64,000 nt of DNA from contig NZ_CP120367.1 of assembly GCF_029892045.1 (NCBI RefSeq), forward strand, positions 2,260,849 to 2,324,848. The letters are read 5' to 3'. The translations under genes and the position numbers were made by a program. A model generated the notes under the pieces. It saw only the letters and a list, made by a program, of their open reading frames with translations, did no database searches and was not told the origin of the DNA. Shown here piece after piece: positions 51,573-60,429 of the stretch. Position 1 is the stretch's first letter, and every line of letters begins with the position of its first letter. The DNA is from Sinorhizobium numidicum (GTDB lineage: Bacteria > Pseudomonadota > Alphaproteobacteria > Rhizobiales > Rhizobiaceae).

Positions 51573-52397
51573 ATGTCTGACAATACTCCGATCCTTGAAC
51601 TGCAACATGTCGACAAGAGCTTCGGTCCGATCGACGTGCTGCACGACATCTCGCTCACGGTCCGTGCGGGGGAAGTGCTCTGCCTGCTCGGCGACAACGG
51701 CGCCGGCAAGTCGACGCTCATCAAGACGCTTGCGGGGGTACACAAGCCGACGCGCGGCACCATTCTGATGGACGGCCAGCCGGTCGAATTCAGCGGGCCG
51801 CGCGAGGCGCAGGAAAAGGGCATTTCGACGGTGCACCAATTCGGCGGCACCTTTCCGCTGATGTCGATCGGCCGCTCCTTCTTTGTAGGAGTCGAACCGA
51901 CGAAGGGGTGGGGGCCCTTCAAGGTCTATGACCGCAAGACGGCCAACGAGATTGCCGTCAAGGCCGTTCAAGACTTCGGAATCACCCGTATAGACGATGG
52001 CGATCGTCTTGTCGGGGGGCTTTCAGGGGGCGAACGCCAGTCACTTGCGATCGCCCGTGCCGTGCATTTCGGCGCCCGAGTGCTGATCCTTGACGAACCG
52101 ACCGCCGCTCTCGGCGTGAAACAGGCGGCGCATGTGCTGCGGATCGTCAACGAGGCGAAGCGACGGGGCCTGGCGGTGGTGTTTATCACGCACCAGGTCA
52201 TGCATGCGATGGCAGTGGGCGATCACTTCGCCGTGCTCATCCGTGGGGCGGTCGCCGCCGATTTCCGCAGGGGTGAGAAGACCCGGGAAGAGATTACCGA
52301 TCTGATGGCGGGCGGGGAAACCATGGCGGACCTCGAGGCGCAGATCGAAACCTACATGGCAAGCCACGAGGGCCAACCGCCGCCGCCAGCCCAGTAA
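51573..52397 (+). CDS. Single-domain CUT2 ATPase (FrcA-like)
   Basis: 274 residues with one nucleotide-binding domain: Walker A GDNGAGKSTLIKTLAG, LVGGLSGGERQSLAIARA, Walker B VLILDEPTAALGV and switch FITHQVMHAMAVGD. RbsA-type ATPases have two such domains; the half-size form is typical of the FrcA-type fructose importer of rhizobia, where two copies would dimerise. The C-terminus carries a Gly/Thr-rich, then Glu/Pro-rich tail. With two different permeases and one half-size ATPase, this importer has an unusual subunit make-up. Confidence 0.92.
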   Translation: MSDNTPILELQHVDKSFGPIDVLHDISLTVRAGEVLCLLGDNGAGKSTLIKTLAGVHKPTRGTILMDGQPVEFSGPREAQEKGISTVHQFGGTFPLMSIGRSFFVGVEPTKGWGPFKVYDRKTANEIAVKAVQDFGITRIDDGDRLVGGLSGGERQSLAIARAVHFGARVLILDEPTAALGVKQAAHVLRIVNEAKRRGLAVVFITHQVMHAMAVGDHFAVLIRGAVAADFRRGEKTREEITDLMAGGETMADLEAQIETYMASHEGQPPPPAQ

Positions 52398-52503
52398 TCG
52401 CTGACGGCATCACAAACGAATTGCGCAAGCGCTCAGCTTCGACAGCACCTGAAAGGACCGCTGTCGGAGGAGGGAGAATTGCGTTCAGAATCAGGAGGTC
52501 AAC

Positions 52504-53409
52504 ATGAAAATCGCACTCGACCCGTTCATGCATCGGCATCTGTCGCTTGAGGAGTTGCCCAGCAAAGTCAAGGAACTCGGATACGATTGGATCGAGCTGT
52601 CGCCGCGCGGCGATTTCCTCGAATGGTTCAAGGCGCCGCGCGTCTTTCCCGAGCGGATCAAGAGCTTCAAGAAGGCACTGAAGGAGGGCGGTGTCGGCAT
52701 TGCCTCGCTTCTACCGATGTACCGCTGGGCCTCGAACGACGAGACCGAGCGCCAGGCGGCGGTGAAGCACTGGAAGCGCGCCATCGAGATCTGCGTCGAG
52801 CTGGAAGTCGACACGATGAACTCCGAGTTCGGCCGCGGCCCGCATCCCGACAAGGGCTCCTGCTACTGCTGCCACACCGGGTCGATGATCGAGGCTTGCG
52901 AGGACGCCTGGTGGCGGTCGATGGAGGAGCTTGTGCCAATCTTCGAGAAGGAAGGCATCAACCTGCATGTCGAGCCGCATCCGGAAGACTGGTGCGAGAC
53001 GCTGCAGCCGGCGCTCGATATCATCCGCACGGTCAACAGCCCGCGCGTCAAGTTCCTCTACTGCGCGCCCCACACCTTCTATTTCGGCGACGACACGAAG
53101 GCGATGCTGCGCGAGGCCAAGGACGTGCTCGCCCATGTCCACGTGGGCGACACGTTCAACCACAAGGCCAGCTCTGGTCTGAGATATATCCTCAATCCGC
53201 CGGGCACCAACGCCCGGGTACACCAGCACCTCAACATCGGTCAGGGCGAGGTGCCCTGGGACGATTTCTTCAGCACCCTGGCTGAAGTGGGCTTCGACGG
53301 CATCATGACCGCCTGCGTTTTCGCCTGGGAGGACAAGGCTGACCAGAGCGGCACCTTCATGCGCACCGAAATGCAGCGCTACATCGACAAATACTGGGGG
53401 GCAAAATGA
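52504..53409 (+). CDS. TIM-barrel sugar isomerase/epimerase, IolH-like
   Basis: 301 residues from an ATG with AGGAGG. AP_endonuc_2-type barrel: [109 protein letters not shown] and [15 protein letters not shown]. Glu, Asp and His ligands at strand ends are present, plus a C-x-C-C cluster of unclear role. The family includes the inositol-catabolism protein IolH and related keto-sugar isomerases. Its stop overlaps the next Gfo/Idh start by four bases, indicating linked function. I am confident of the fold, not of the substrate. Confidence 0.88.
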   Translation: MKIALDPFMHRHLSLEELPSKVKELGYDWIELSPRGDFLEWFKAPRVFPERIKSFKKALKEGGVGIASLLPMYRWASNDETERQAAVKHWKRAIEICVELEVDTMNSEFGRGPHPDKGSCYCCHTGSMIEACEDAWWRSMEELVPIFEKEGINLHVEPHPEDWCETLQPALDIIRTVNSPRVKFLYCAPHTFYFGDDTKAMLREAKDVLAHVHVGDTFNHKASSGLRYILNPPGTNARVHQHLNIGQGEVPWDDFFSTLAEVGFDGIMTACVFAWEDKADQSGTFMRTEMQRYIDKYWGAK

Positions 53410-54428
53410 GCCTTAAAGTCGGCATCATCGGCACGGGTATGATCGGCCAGGATCATATCCGCCGCCTTACGAAAGTCCTGTCCGGCGTTGAGGTCGTGGG
53501 GGTCACCGACATCGACCAGGCCCGAGCCGCTGCCGCCGCCCCTGAAGTAGCGGAGGTGTTCGCCACCCCCACGGCATTGATCTCTTCGGAAAAAGTGCAG
53601 GCGGTGGTCATCTGCTCCTGGGGACCCGCGCATGAAGAGCAACTGCTCACCTGCATCGCCGCCGGCAAGCCGGTGTTCTGCGAAAAGCCCCTGGTCACAT
53701 CCGAGGCGGCCGCGCTTCGCGTGATGGAAGCCGAAGTGGCCTTTGGCCGGCGTCTCGTGCAGGTGGGCTTCATGCGCCGTTTCGATGCCGATTATCGCCG
53801 CCTCAAGGCCGTAATCGACAGCGGCAGACTTGGCGCGCCGCTCCTGTTCCATTCCGTGCACCGCAATGCCTCGGTGCCCGAAGGTCTCTACACGTCGGAG
53901 ATGCCGCTGAACGACACGCTGGTGCATGACGCAGACATCGCCCGCTGGCTCCTGTCGGACGAAGTCACTGGGGTCGAGGTGCGCGTCCCGCGCCGCTCCT
54001 CGCGTGGTGGCGAGTTGCGCGACCCGATCTTCGTGCTCTTGCACATGGCTTCGGGCGTTCTGGTCGACGTCGAGATTTCGGTGAACATTGCCTACGGCTA
54101 CGACATCCGCGGCGAGGTCAGCTGCGAGACGGGCGTCGCCGCACTGCCGAACCGCCCGGCAACTCTGATTTCGGATTCGAACGGCATCCGCCAGGCGATT
54201 CCCGAGGACTGGCGCGAACGCTTCATCGAAGCATACGACCAGGAGTTCCGGGAATGGCTCGTGGCGGCCGCCGCAGGCACCGCGACCGGTCCATCCACCT
54301 GGGATGGATACGCGGCCACGCTGGTGGCCGATGCCGCTCTGCGTGCGGTCAGTGGCGGCTTTGAATCAATCAACTTGATAGCAAAACCAAGCCTTTACGG
54401 GCCTCCGACCGCCATGGCGGCGGAATGA
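53406..54428 (+). CDS. Gfo/Idh/MocA oxidoreductase, inositol-dehydrogenase-like
   Basis: 340 residues: [19 protein letters not shown]ossmann turn, [31 protein letters not shown] with the E-K-P Lys, then [26 protein letters not shown] and [16 protein letters not shown] (usual catalytic D/H block). The G-F-M-R-R-F-D stretch is shared with IolG-type inositol dehydrogenases. It would oxidise a ring hydroxyl using NAD(P). It overlaps the upstream isomerase gene by four bases, and together with it and the next oxidoreductase forms the enzymatic part of the LacI-controlled operon. Confidence 0.9.
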   Translation: MSLKVGIIGTGMIGQDHIRRLTKVLSGVEVVGVTDIDQARAAAAAPEVAEVFATPTALISSEKVQAVVICSWGPAHEEQLLTCIAAGKPVFCEKPLVTSEAAALRVMEAEVAFGRRLVQVGFMRRFDADYRRLKAVIDSGRLGAPLLFHSVHRNASVPEGLYTSEMPLNDTLVHDADIARWLLSDEVTGVEVRVPRRSSRGGELRDPIFVLLHMASGVLVDVEISVNIAYGYDIRGEVSCETGVAALPNRPATLISDSNGIRQAIPEDWRERFIEAYDQEFREWLVAAAAGTATGPSTWDGYAATLVADAALRAVSGGFESINLIAKPSLYGPPTAMAAE

Positions 54429-54459
54429 ACCGGCGGGCCACTTCAGGAAAGATGATCGG

Positions 54460-55632
54460 ATGATCAACGGAGAAAGAACGATTTCCCGCCCGCTGCGCTG
54501 GGGCATGATCGGTGGCGGCCGCACCGGCCAGGTCGGCTACAAGCACCGCACCGGTGCACTCAGGGACGGCACTTACCAATTGCTCGCTGGTGCATTCGAT
54601 CTCGATGCGGAGCGGGGGCGCGATTTCGGTACCAAGCTGGGAGTGGCCGCGGACCGCTGCTATGCCACTTACCAGGAACTGATCGCGGGCGAAGCAGGGC
54701 GTCCCGACGGCCTCGAGGTCGTGTCGATCGCCACGCCCAACTTCACCCATTACGAGATCAACAAGGCCTGCCTAGAGGCCGGCCTGCATGTGATCTGCGA
54801 AAAGCCGCTCTTCTTCACCGTCGCCGAATGCGAGGAGATCGAGAAGCTCGCCAATGAGAACGGCCTGATCGTCGGCGTCACCTACGGCTTCACCGGCCAT
54901 CCGCTGGTTCACCAGATGGCGGCCATGGTCAACAAGGGCATGCTCGGCGATATCCGCATCGTCGACATGCAATATACCCACGGCTTCAATGCGGGCGACG
55001 ATGTTGGCGCCGGCGAGGCCGTTAGATGGCGCACCAATCCGAAGACCGCCGGCCCCACCTTCGTCCTCGGCGATATCGGCACGCATCTCTACTACCTGTC
55101 CGAGATCGTGCTGCCGCATATGAAGATCGAGAAGCTGCTCTGCGATCGCAAGGCGTTTATCCCGACCCGCGCACCGCTTGAGGACCATGCCACGGTGCTG
55201 ATGCACTACGACAACGGGGCGCGCGGCCGCCTCTGGGTCTCGTCCGTGGACGCGGGCAACATGGGTTCGCAGCGCTACCGCTTCGTTGGCTCCAAAGCCT
55301 CCGTCGAATGGTCCGACAGCCGTCCCGACCAGTTGATCTACGAAGTCCAGGGCGAGCCGAACCGCACCCTGCATCACGGCATGCCCTATCTCGAGGAAGA
55401 AAGTCTTGCGGTCGACCGCATGGGCGCGCTGCACACCGAGGGCCTCGGTGACAGCTGGTCGAACATCTACCTGTGGATCGCGCAGGCGATCGACGCCAAG
55501 AACCGCGGCGACGAAGCCTTCCTGAAAACCCACCACTACCCGGGCATCAGCGCCGGCACCGAAGGTGTCCGCTGGCTGGAGAACTGCGTCCGCTCGGCCG
55601 ACGCCGGCTCCGCCTGGGTCGATTTCAAGTAG
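54460..55632 (+). CDS. Gfo/Idh/MocA oxidoreductase, larger type
   Basis: 390 residues. Rossmann turn LRWGMIGGGRTGQVGYKHRTGAL, E-K-P loop GLHVICEKPLFFTVAECEEIEK, and catalytic-domain blocks GVTYGFTGHPLVHQMAAMV, GPTFVLGDIGTHLYYLSEIV, GARGRLWVSSVDAGN and GLGDSWSNIYLWIAQAI. The G-D-I-G-T-H block carries the usual Asp/His pair. It differs clearly from the 340-residue neighbour, so the operon has two different dehydrogenases, suggesting oxidation at two positions or of two substrates. The gene is followed by a strong terminator-like hairpin. Confidence 0.9.
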   Translation: MINGERTISRPLRWGMIGGGRTGQVGYKHRTGALRDGTYQLLAGAFDLDAERGRDFGTKLGVAADRCYATYQELIAGEAGRPDGLEVVSIATPNFTHYEINKACLEAGLHVICEKPLFFTVAECEEIEKLANENGLIVGVTYGFTGHPLVHQMAAMVNKGMLGDIRIVDMQYTHGFNAGDDVGAGEAVRWRTNPKTAGPTFVLGDIGTHLYYLSEIVLPHMKIEKLLCDRKAFIPTRAPLEDHATVLMHYDNGARGRLWVSSVDAGNMGSQRYRFVGSKASVEWSDSRPDQLIYEVQGEPNRTLHHGMPYLEEESLAVDRMGALHTEGLGDSWSNIYLWIAQAIDAKNRGDEAFLKTHHYPGISAGTEGVRWLENCVRSADAGSAWVDFK

Positions 55633-55645
55633 CTCCTCCCCAACT

Positions 55646-55676
55646 GGGGCGCACTGAAGTGCGCCCCCCTTTTTCG
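55646..55676 (+). terminator. Rho-independent terminator or attenuator inside the gene run
   Basis: GGGGCGCAC, loop TGAA, GTGCGCCCC, then CCTTTTT: a 9-bp GC stem with a tetraloop and T-run, starting 14 bases after the second dehydrogenase stop and ending 13 bases before the next isomerase start. It should end most transcripts and leave the last isomerase at a lower level or under its own promoter. Confidence 0.85.
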
Positions 55677-55688
55677 GACAGAGACAAG

Positions 55689-56630
55689 ATGAAACTTTCG
55701 ATTTGCACAGATGTCATGGGCAATCTCTCCTTCACGGAGATGCTCGACAAATCCGTTAAACTCGGCGTCGAGGGTATCGAGATGACCGGCGGCGGCTGGT
55801 CGCGGGCGCCACATTTCCGGGCCGACGAGCTCCTGGCAGACAAAGCGCTCCTGAGGGCGAAGCTGAGGGAGATCGAGGCGCGCGGCCTTGAGATCGCGGC
55901 CCTCAATTGCTCGGCCAATCCGCTCGATCCGGGCGAGATGGGCAAACGCCACCTGAAAGAGATGAAGGACACGATCCGCCTCGCCGGCGAGATCGGCGTC
56001 AAGACCATCGTGACCATGTCCGGTCTGCCTGAAGCCGCGCCTGGCGACGTGGTCCCCAACTGGCTCGTCTACACCAAGAGCTGGCCCGACGAGATGCCCG
56101 AGCGAGACCGCTATCAGTGGGAAGACCGCGCTTTCCCGCTGTGGCACGATCTGGTGAAGCTGGCCAAGGAGGCCGGCGTCGAAAGATACGCGCTCGAAAA
56201 CTTCTCGGCGATGCTCGTACGGAATCCCGAGACGCTTTTCCGCCTGCGCAACGAAGTCGGCCCGATGGTCGGCATGAACCTAGACCCGTCGCATCTGATG
56301 TGGATGGGAGCCGATCCGATCGCGTCCGCTCGTGCGCTCGGCAACGCGATCCACCATTGCCACGGCAAGGACACCCGTATCGAGCGCGGCCTCGCAGACG
56401 TGAACGGCCTTCTCGAACTGAAGGAGGTCACCGACGTCGCGAACCGCAGCTGGAACTACGTTGCCGTGGGCGCGGGCCGTGATCTGCAGTGGTGGAAGGA
56501 GTTTTTCTCGGTCGTGCGCATGTGCGGCTACAACGGCTGGGTAAGCCTCGAGATGGAGGACTTCACCATGTCTACCGAGGCAGGCATCACCTCTTCCGTC
56601 GATGCCCTCAAACAGACCATCAGCCGGTAG
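55689..56630 (+). CDS. Sugar phosphate isomerase/epimerase-like TIM barrel
   Basis: 313 residues from ATG 55689: MKLSICTDVMGNLSFTEMLDKSVKLGVEGIEMTGGGW, ALNCSANPLDPGEMGKRHLK, VTMSGLPEAAPGDVVPNW, ERYALENFSAML, VGMNLDPSHLMWMGADP, HHCHGKDTRIERG and WVSLEMEDFTM. Strand-end Glu/Asp/His residues form a likely metal site. It is a paralogue of the protein at 44529-45482 (shared H-G-K-D-T-R and D-P-S-H-L-x-W-M-G blocks) at the opposite end of the cluster. It probably isomerises or cleaves a keto-sugar made by the dehydrogenases. The upstream hairpin suggests partly independent expression. Confidence 0.9.
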   Translation: MKLSICTDVMGNLSFTEMLDKSVKLGVEGIEMTGGGWSRAPHFRADELLADKALLRAKLREIEARGLEIAALNCSANPLDPGEMGKRHLKEMKDTIRLAGEIGVKTIVTMSGLPEAAPGDVVPNWLVYTKSWPDEMPERDRYQWEDRAFPLWHDLVKLAKEAGVERYALENFSAMLVRNPETLFRLRNEVGPMVGMNLDPSHLMWMGADPIASARALGNAIHHCHGKDTRIERGLADVNGLLELKEVTDVANRSWNYVAVGAGRDLQWWKEFFSVVRMCGYNGWVSLEMEDFTMSTEAGITSSVDALKQTISR

Positions 56631-56706
56631 CGGCCGATGAGCGTGGGTTGCGGAACAGATGAGGAGAAGGCGGTTGCCTCCTCATCAGGTCCAGGAGGGG
56701 ACAAGC

Positions 56707-57101
56707 ATGCCGCCGAAAAGTCTCTCGGAACTGAAACAGATAATCGCGTCGAGGAAGCTTGTCTTGCCACCCCAGCTCGAACGCGTTCTTCGCGGAACGC
56801 TGGCCAAACCCGACATTGTCGCCTTTGGGACCGCGAGATCCGTCGCGGCCGCGTGTTCAGTCTCATCGACCACCGTGGTCCGGCTTGCCAGCCTTCTAGG
56901 TTTCCGCACGTTTAAACAATTCCGGGAGCTTTTCCGGCACCACCTCAGAGAAACTTCGCTTTGCCCCCAACACCGGACGTCGCCAGCGCCGAAAGTTCGC
57001 TGCGTCTGAGCGGCGACGAAAGAATCAATGACTGGCAGCGCAGAAGAGGAAAACATGACCAATCTGACCCACTCATCCGCTCGCTGCCGTCACCGCGATA
57101 G
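56707..57101 (+). pseudogene. RpiR-family regulator remnant (HTH part)
   Basis: From ATG 56707, MPPKSLSELKQIIASRKLVL leads into the RpiR-type HTH: KPDIVAFGTARSVAAACSVSSTTVVRLASLLGFRTFKQFRELF. The frame then ends early (stop 57007-57009). In the next frame, PPTPDVASAESSLRLSGDERIND continues to a stop at 57101, which looks like the original linker after a frameshift. The SIS sugar-phosphate sensing domain is absent. The HTH alone might still bind DNA. It may once have regulated the sugar cluster just upstream. Confidence 0.7.
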
Positions 57102-57277
57102 ATCTCGCTTTCCAGTTGCGCGAGCCGGCCAGCGTCCCGTCCACCTCGACCGGTTTCTTTTTCGTCGAGATGGCAGATCGCCTGAGGCATCGCGACCATT
57201 TGTACGACATCGGCTCAATTAGGACGCTGAACGAAAGTCAATAGCGGCCGTTGACGCACGAACCGGACTTCGGCGGG

Positions 57278-57325
57278 TGTGTTCTCGTTATGTACTTCAA
57301 AGATCGCATAATGTATCAATCGGAA
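57278..57325 (+). repeat. Dispersed dif-like repeat, copy C
   Basis: 48 bases ending at GGAA, with AGATCGCATAATGTATC at 57301-57317, aligned without gaps to copies A, B and D. It lies between the broken RpiR gene and a small XRE regulator gene. Confidence 0.7.
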
Positions 57326-57346
57326 CCCGTCTGTAAGACGTCGGTC

Positions 57347-57616
57347 TTAATCCGATTCAGCATCCCGCATTATCTTGTATGGGTCAGCGCCGATCGCTCT
57401 GCTTACCTTGACGAACTCCGCTGCATCGAGGCGCCGTTCCCCCAGCTCGAATTTGGACACAAAGGTTTGACGCTGGCCAATCCGCTGGCCCAACTCCGCC
57501 TGCGTGACGTTTGCGGCCTTTCGAGCCGCGATGAGGCCGCCGATCATTCGGCCGTAAACAATCGCGTGAAAAGAGGACAATTTCGATCGCCAGTTGGTTA
57601 GAACCAGCGATCTCAA
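57347..57616 (-). CDS. Small XRE-family HTH protein
   Basis: 89 residues if read from TTG 57616; an internal ATG at 57547 would leave 66 residues with the HTH intact. The helix-turn-helix is IGGLIAARKAANVTQAELGQRIGQRQTFVSKFELGERRLDAAEFVKVSRAIG, a canonical Cro/CI-like fold in which Q-x-E-L is followed by the recognition helix Q-T-F-V-S-K-F. Single-domain proteins like this are often antitoxins or small repressors of mobile DNA; no toxin gene is adjacent. Its neighbours are a repeat copy, a broken RpiR gene and a deleted LysR gene. Confidence 0.8.
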   Translation of the reverse strand: MRSLVLTNWRSKLSSFHAIVYGRMIGGLIAARKAANVTQAELGQRIGQRQTFVSKFELGERRLDAAEFVKVSRAIGADPYKIMRDAESD

Positions 57617-57691
57617 TAAACCCGCTTTTCGAGTACCCCAAAACAGGGTATTAATTGAGGCGCACGGTAGGAAACACGGCCGGAGTCATCC

Positions 57692-58435
57692 ATGGAACTG
57701 CGCCAGCTGAGCTATTTCGTTGCGGTTGCCGAGGAGCTGCACTTCGGTCGGGCGGCGGCACGGGTGCATATCGCCCAGCCGGCGTTGAGCAATCAGGTGC
57801 AGGCGCTGGAGAAGGAACTCGGCGTCCAGCTTCTCACCCGCACGACGAGACGGGTGGCGCTGACCAGGGCAGGGGAGGTGTTTCATGATCGCTGTGTCCG
57901 GATCTTAAGAGATGTCGATCTCTCCACCGAAGCCACCCGCTCGGTCGCCGGCAGAAACGTCAAGATCAATCTCGGCTTCATAAGGCCGGTCGAAAACATC
58001 GGCGCCTTGCGCTTCTTCTCGATCGCCCAGGAGCGTTATCTGTTGGCGGTGGAAAAGCAAAGCCCGCTTGCCGCTCAAAGCGAGATCGGCCTTGAGGATC
58101 TCAGAGACCAGAAGATCATCTCCTTTTCCAGGGCGAACCTCTCCTATACCGAGCGCTATTTTACGGAAAAGTTCGAAGAGCACGATCTGACGAAAAACAT
58201 CGCCTATAGCTGCGACGACAGCTTCTCGCTCGTCTCGCTGGTTTCTGCCGGCCTCGGCATCGGCTTTGCGCCGGAATGGACGCAGGATCTGCCGAACCGC
58301 AATTTCGAGCTCCGGAAGGTGAGGGGCGTCGACTTCCGCATCGGCCTCGGCGTCGCCTGGAACAAGGAGGACCCGACCGCCTCGCGCGACGACATCATCG
58401 ACATTGCAAGATCGCTGGCGCGGCCGGGAAGGTGA
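57692..58435 (+). CDS. LysR-family regulator with an internal deletion
   Basis: 247 residues against about 300 for the family. The HTH half is normal (MELRQLSYFVAVAEELHFGRAAARVHIAQPALSNQVQALEKELGVQLLTRTTRRVALTRAGEVF). Directly after EATRSVAGRN the sequence jumps to VKINLGFIRPVENIGALRFFS, which normally stands about 50 residues further on; the first beta-alpha-beta unit of the effector domain (G-x-L-x-I-G...F-x-x-x-y-P) is missing. The rest of the effector domain (DDSFSLVSLVSAGLGIGFAPEW) is intact and in frame. Ligand sensing is probably lost, but DNA binding may remain. No divergent target gene is obvious. Confidence 0.85.
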   Translation: MELRQLSYFVAVAEELHFGRAAARVHIAQPALSNQVQALEKELGVQLLTRTTRRVALTRAGEVFHDRCVRILRDVDLSTEATRSVAGRNVKINLGFIRPVENIGALRFFSIAQERYLLAVEKQSPLAAQSEIGLEDLRDQKIISFSRANLSYTERYFTEKFEEHDLTKNIAYSCDDSFSLVSLVSAGLGIGFAPEWTQDLPNRNFELRKVRGVDFRIGLGVAWNKEDPTASRDDIIDIARSLARPGR

Positions 58436-59304
58436 GGGGAGGCGGTCTTCGCTCGCTCAAACGGAGCAGCTTGCCGGGCGCAGTGGTCCCGGTTTTTGCA
58501 TTCCGGGCGGCTGCTCACGTTAAAACCTGCGGCTGCCCTCATAATCGATCAAGTGCGCGCGAACTGGCTTCGGCACTGCGGCGCCTCTGCCTCGTATGTC
58601 CCCTTCTTTCTGTTGGAGTGGCTTGCCGCTGGGTCTGATGAAGACCTCCTCGCGACAACATCTGTCGCCCGTGCTTCTGGACAATTGAGCGGAGCTTCAG
58701 TGCGGGTCCGCTCGGCGCTTGGCGCCGGTCTCCCACTTTTGAACTGTGGACCCTTTGGTATTTAGATATCGTGCGAACACCCGTTCAACGCCCGTGAGCG
58801 TTCGTACGAGTCGGGAATTCGCGATTCAGGGAACTTCAGGCGATGCGGCAGCACTAGTGAACGGTCAACCGGCGCCGACAAGGTGAAGACGATTTTTCGG
58901 CGACGAGGATGTAAGTTCGGCAGCCTAAGAGTTCCACTTGCGGCGGGTCACATTTCCGGAATGACCTTCGCCGATCCCAGTGCAAGAGTGTTTGTGTTTC
59001 TTGCTCAAAAGATCGCATGACGGCTCATCGGGGCAGACACGCGGATGTTGGCCCGCGGCGGGGCTGTAGGTCTCGAGTCCAAGACGAGGGGCGATATCCC
59101 TTACTCCCTTGCGGTGAACACGGTGCACTAATCGCCGCAGAAAATGCGGAGAATACTGTTGCAATGCGGAGATTAAAGGCCATATTCACCGCAAAGGACG
59201 CGGAGAATGTTGAGCTATATTCACACCCTGAACGGCTGGCCGAGATTTGGCTGGAGCAACGATGCTCTGGCAGGGCCGTTAGCGGCGGTCCGACATCAGC
59301 TTCG
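58436..59304. other. Long non-coding stretch with a weak repeat-like site
   Basis: About 870 bases with no supported gene. Near 59002-59019, TTGCTCAAAAGATCGCAT is a partial, diverged version of the dif-like repeat (it lacks the AATGTAT end). Read as protein, all frames have scrambled composition. Erosion of mobile DNA is the likeliest explanation. Confidence 0.4.
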
Positions 59305-59450
59305 GATCGTGGCTGCAGAACGCAGCGCCCCGGCTTCACCGCAACAAGCTCGCCACCGCACTGGCCAACAAGCTGGCGCGCATCGCCTGGAGCGTGCTGC
59401 GCAACGACAAGCCATTCGACAGCCATCGCCACGAGGCCATGGCCATCTGA
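59305..59450 (+). mobile_element. IS110-family transposase C-terminal scrap
   Basis: The frame reads WLQNAAPRLHRNKLATALANKLARIAWSVLRND and ends at a stop at 59448-59450. The A-L-A-N-K-x-A-R-I-A-W block is the C-terminal signature of IS110-family transposases and is also present in the element at 41260-42273. Nothing else of the element remains. Confidence 0.65.
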
Positions 59451-59866
59451 GCCGACGCCTCGACCAAGTTCGCGACTGAGGAGAAAGCATGGACCGGATC
59501 GATGAATGCATCCAGAGTCTGACGACCCTTTTGGTTGTTCGCCAACCTGTCCGCTAATGAGACCAAAGGTGCGTGCGTATTCCCCATCAAGGCCATGGCC
59601 CGCGAGCCGATCGACAGGCCGGATACATATGAGCGACTTCCGCTATCCCTGCACGCCTCACTTGCGAAAGGCAGCCGGTCCATACAATGGGGTCGGAAGC
59701 GGCAATCGCCCAAGCGCATAGGTGCGCGTTCACCAGTCTGGTGCGGATGACCTGCTTCATTGTCCGGGTGCGCGCGATCTGCTATCATTTTAGTTGTGGC
59801 TAATACGGCTCGGAACAGCCGCAGGCCGTACCATGACAACGATGAACTCGATCCGGGAGAACGGCC
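59451..59866. other. Gap before the secreted-protein gene
   Basis: No gene recognised. Open frames on both strands overlap and lack motifs. The promoter of the secreted-protein gene is expected in the last 100 bases. Confidence 0.4.
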
Positions 59867-60412
59867 ATGAAAAGGCTTCTAACGGCCGCTGCGCTTTTGG
59901 CGGCGAGCAGTTTGGTTGCAGTTGTGCAGGGCGCGGCCGCCGACGACGCTGCACTGATCAAAAGCGCTGAATCCGCGGCGCCCACTGCGGTAGCAAGCGG
60001 CGCTGCTATCCACGCTATGGATGAGAAGGGTGCTATGCGTACGTTGAGAGAAGGCACGAATGGTTTCTGGTGCATGCCGGACAATCCGGTCACGCCTGGC
60101 CAGGACCCGATGTGCGGCGATGCCAATGCGATGGAATGGGCGATGGCATGGATTCAAAAAAAGGAGCCGCCGAAGGGCAAGGTGGGCTTCATGTATATGC
60201 TGGCCGGCGGCACCGACGCGAGCAACACCGATCCTTATGCGACGAAGCCTGAAGCGGGTAACAACTGGGTGGAAACCGGCCCGCATGTCATGATCGTCAA
60301 TGCGACGGACATGATGCAAGGCTATCCGACGGATCCCAAACCCGACACATCCAGACCATATGTGATGTGGGCGGGCACTCCCTACGCCCACCTTATGATA
60401 CCGGTGAAGTAG
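59867..60412 (+). CDS. Secreted protein of unknown function
   Basis: 181 residues with a clear Sec signal peptide (MKRLLTAAALLAASSLVAVV, cut probably after GAAA). The mature part begins with an Ala/Ser-rich helix (DDAALIKSAESAAPTAVASGAAIHAMD). A conserved-looking core follows: TLREGTNGFWCMPDNPVTPGQDPMCGDANAMEWAMAWIQ with two Cys that could form a disulphide, then MYMLAGGTDASNTDPYA, WVETGPHVMIVNA and YVMWAGTPYAHLMIPVK. I recall similar unnamed proteins in rhizobia and Bradyrhizobium but know no function. It stands alone, followed by a small GC hairpin. The Trp/Met-rich, Asp-rich surface could bind metal or ligand, but that is speculation. Confidence 0.85.
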   Translation: MKRLLTAAALLAASSLVAVVQGAAADDAALIKSAESAAPTAVASGAAIHAMDEKGAMRTLREGTNGFWCMPDNPVTPGQDPMCGDANAMEWAMAWIQKKEPPKGKVGFMYMLAGGTDASNTDPYATKPEAGNNWVETGPHVMIVNATDMMQGYPTDPKPDTSRPYVMWAGTPYAHLMIPVK

Positions 60413-60429
60413 CAGAAGTTAAAACGCCG

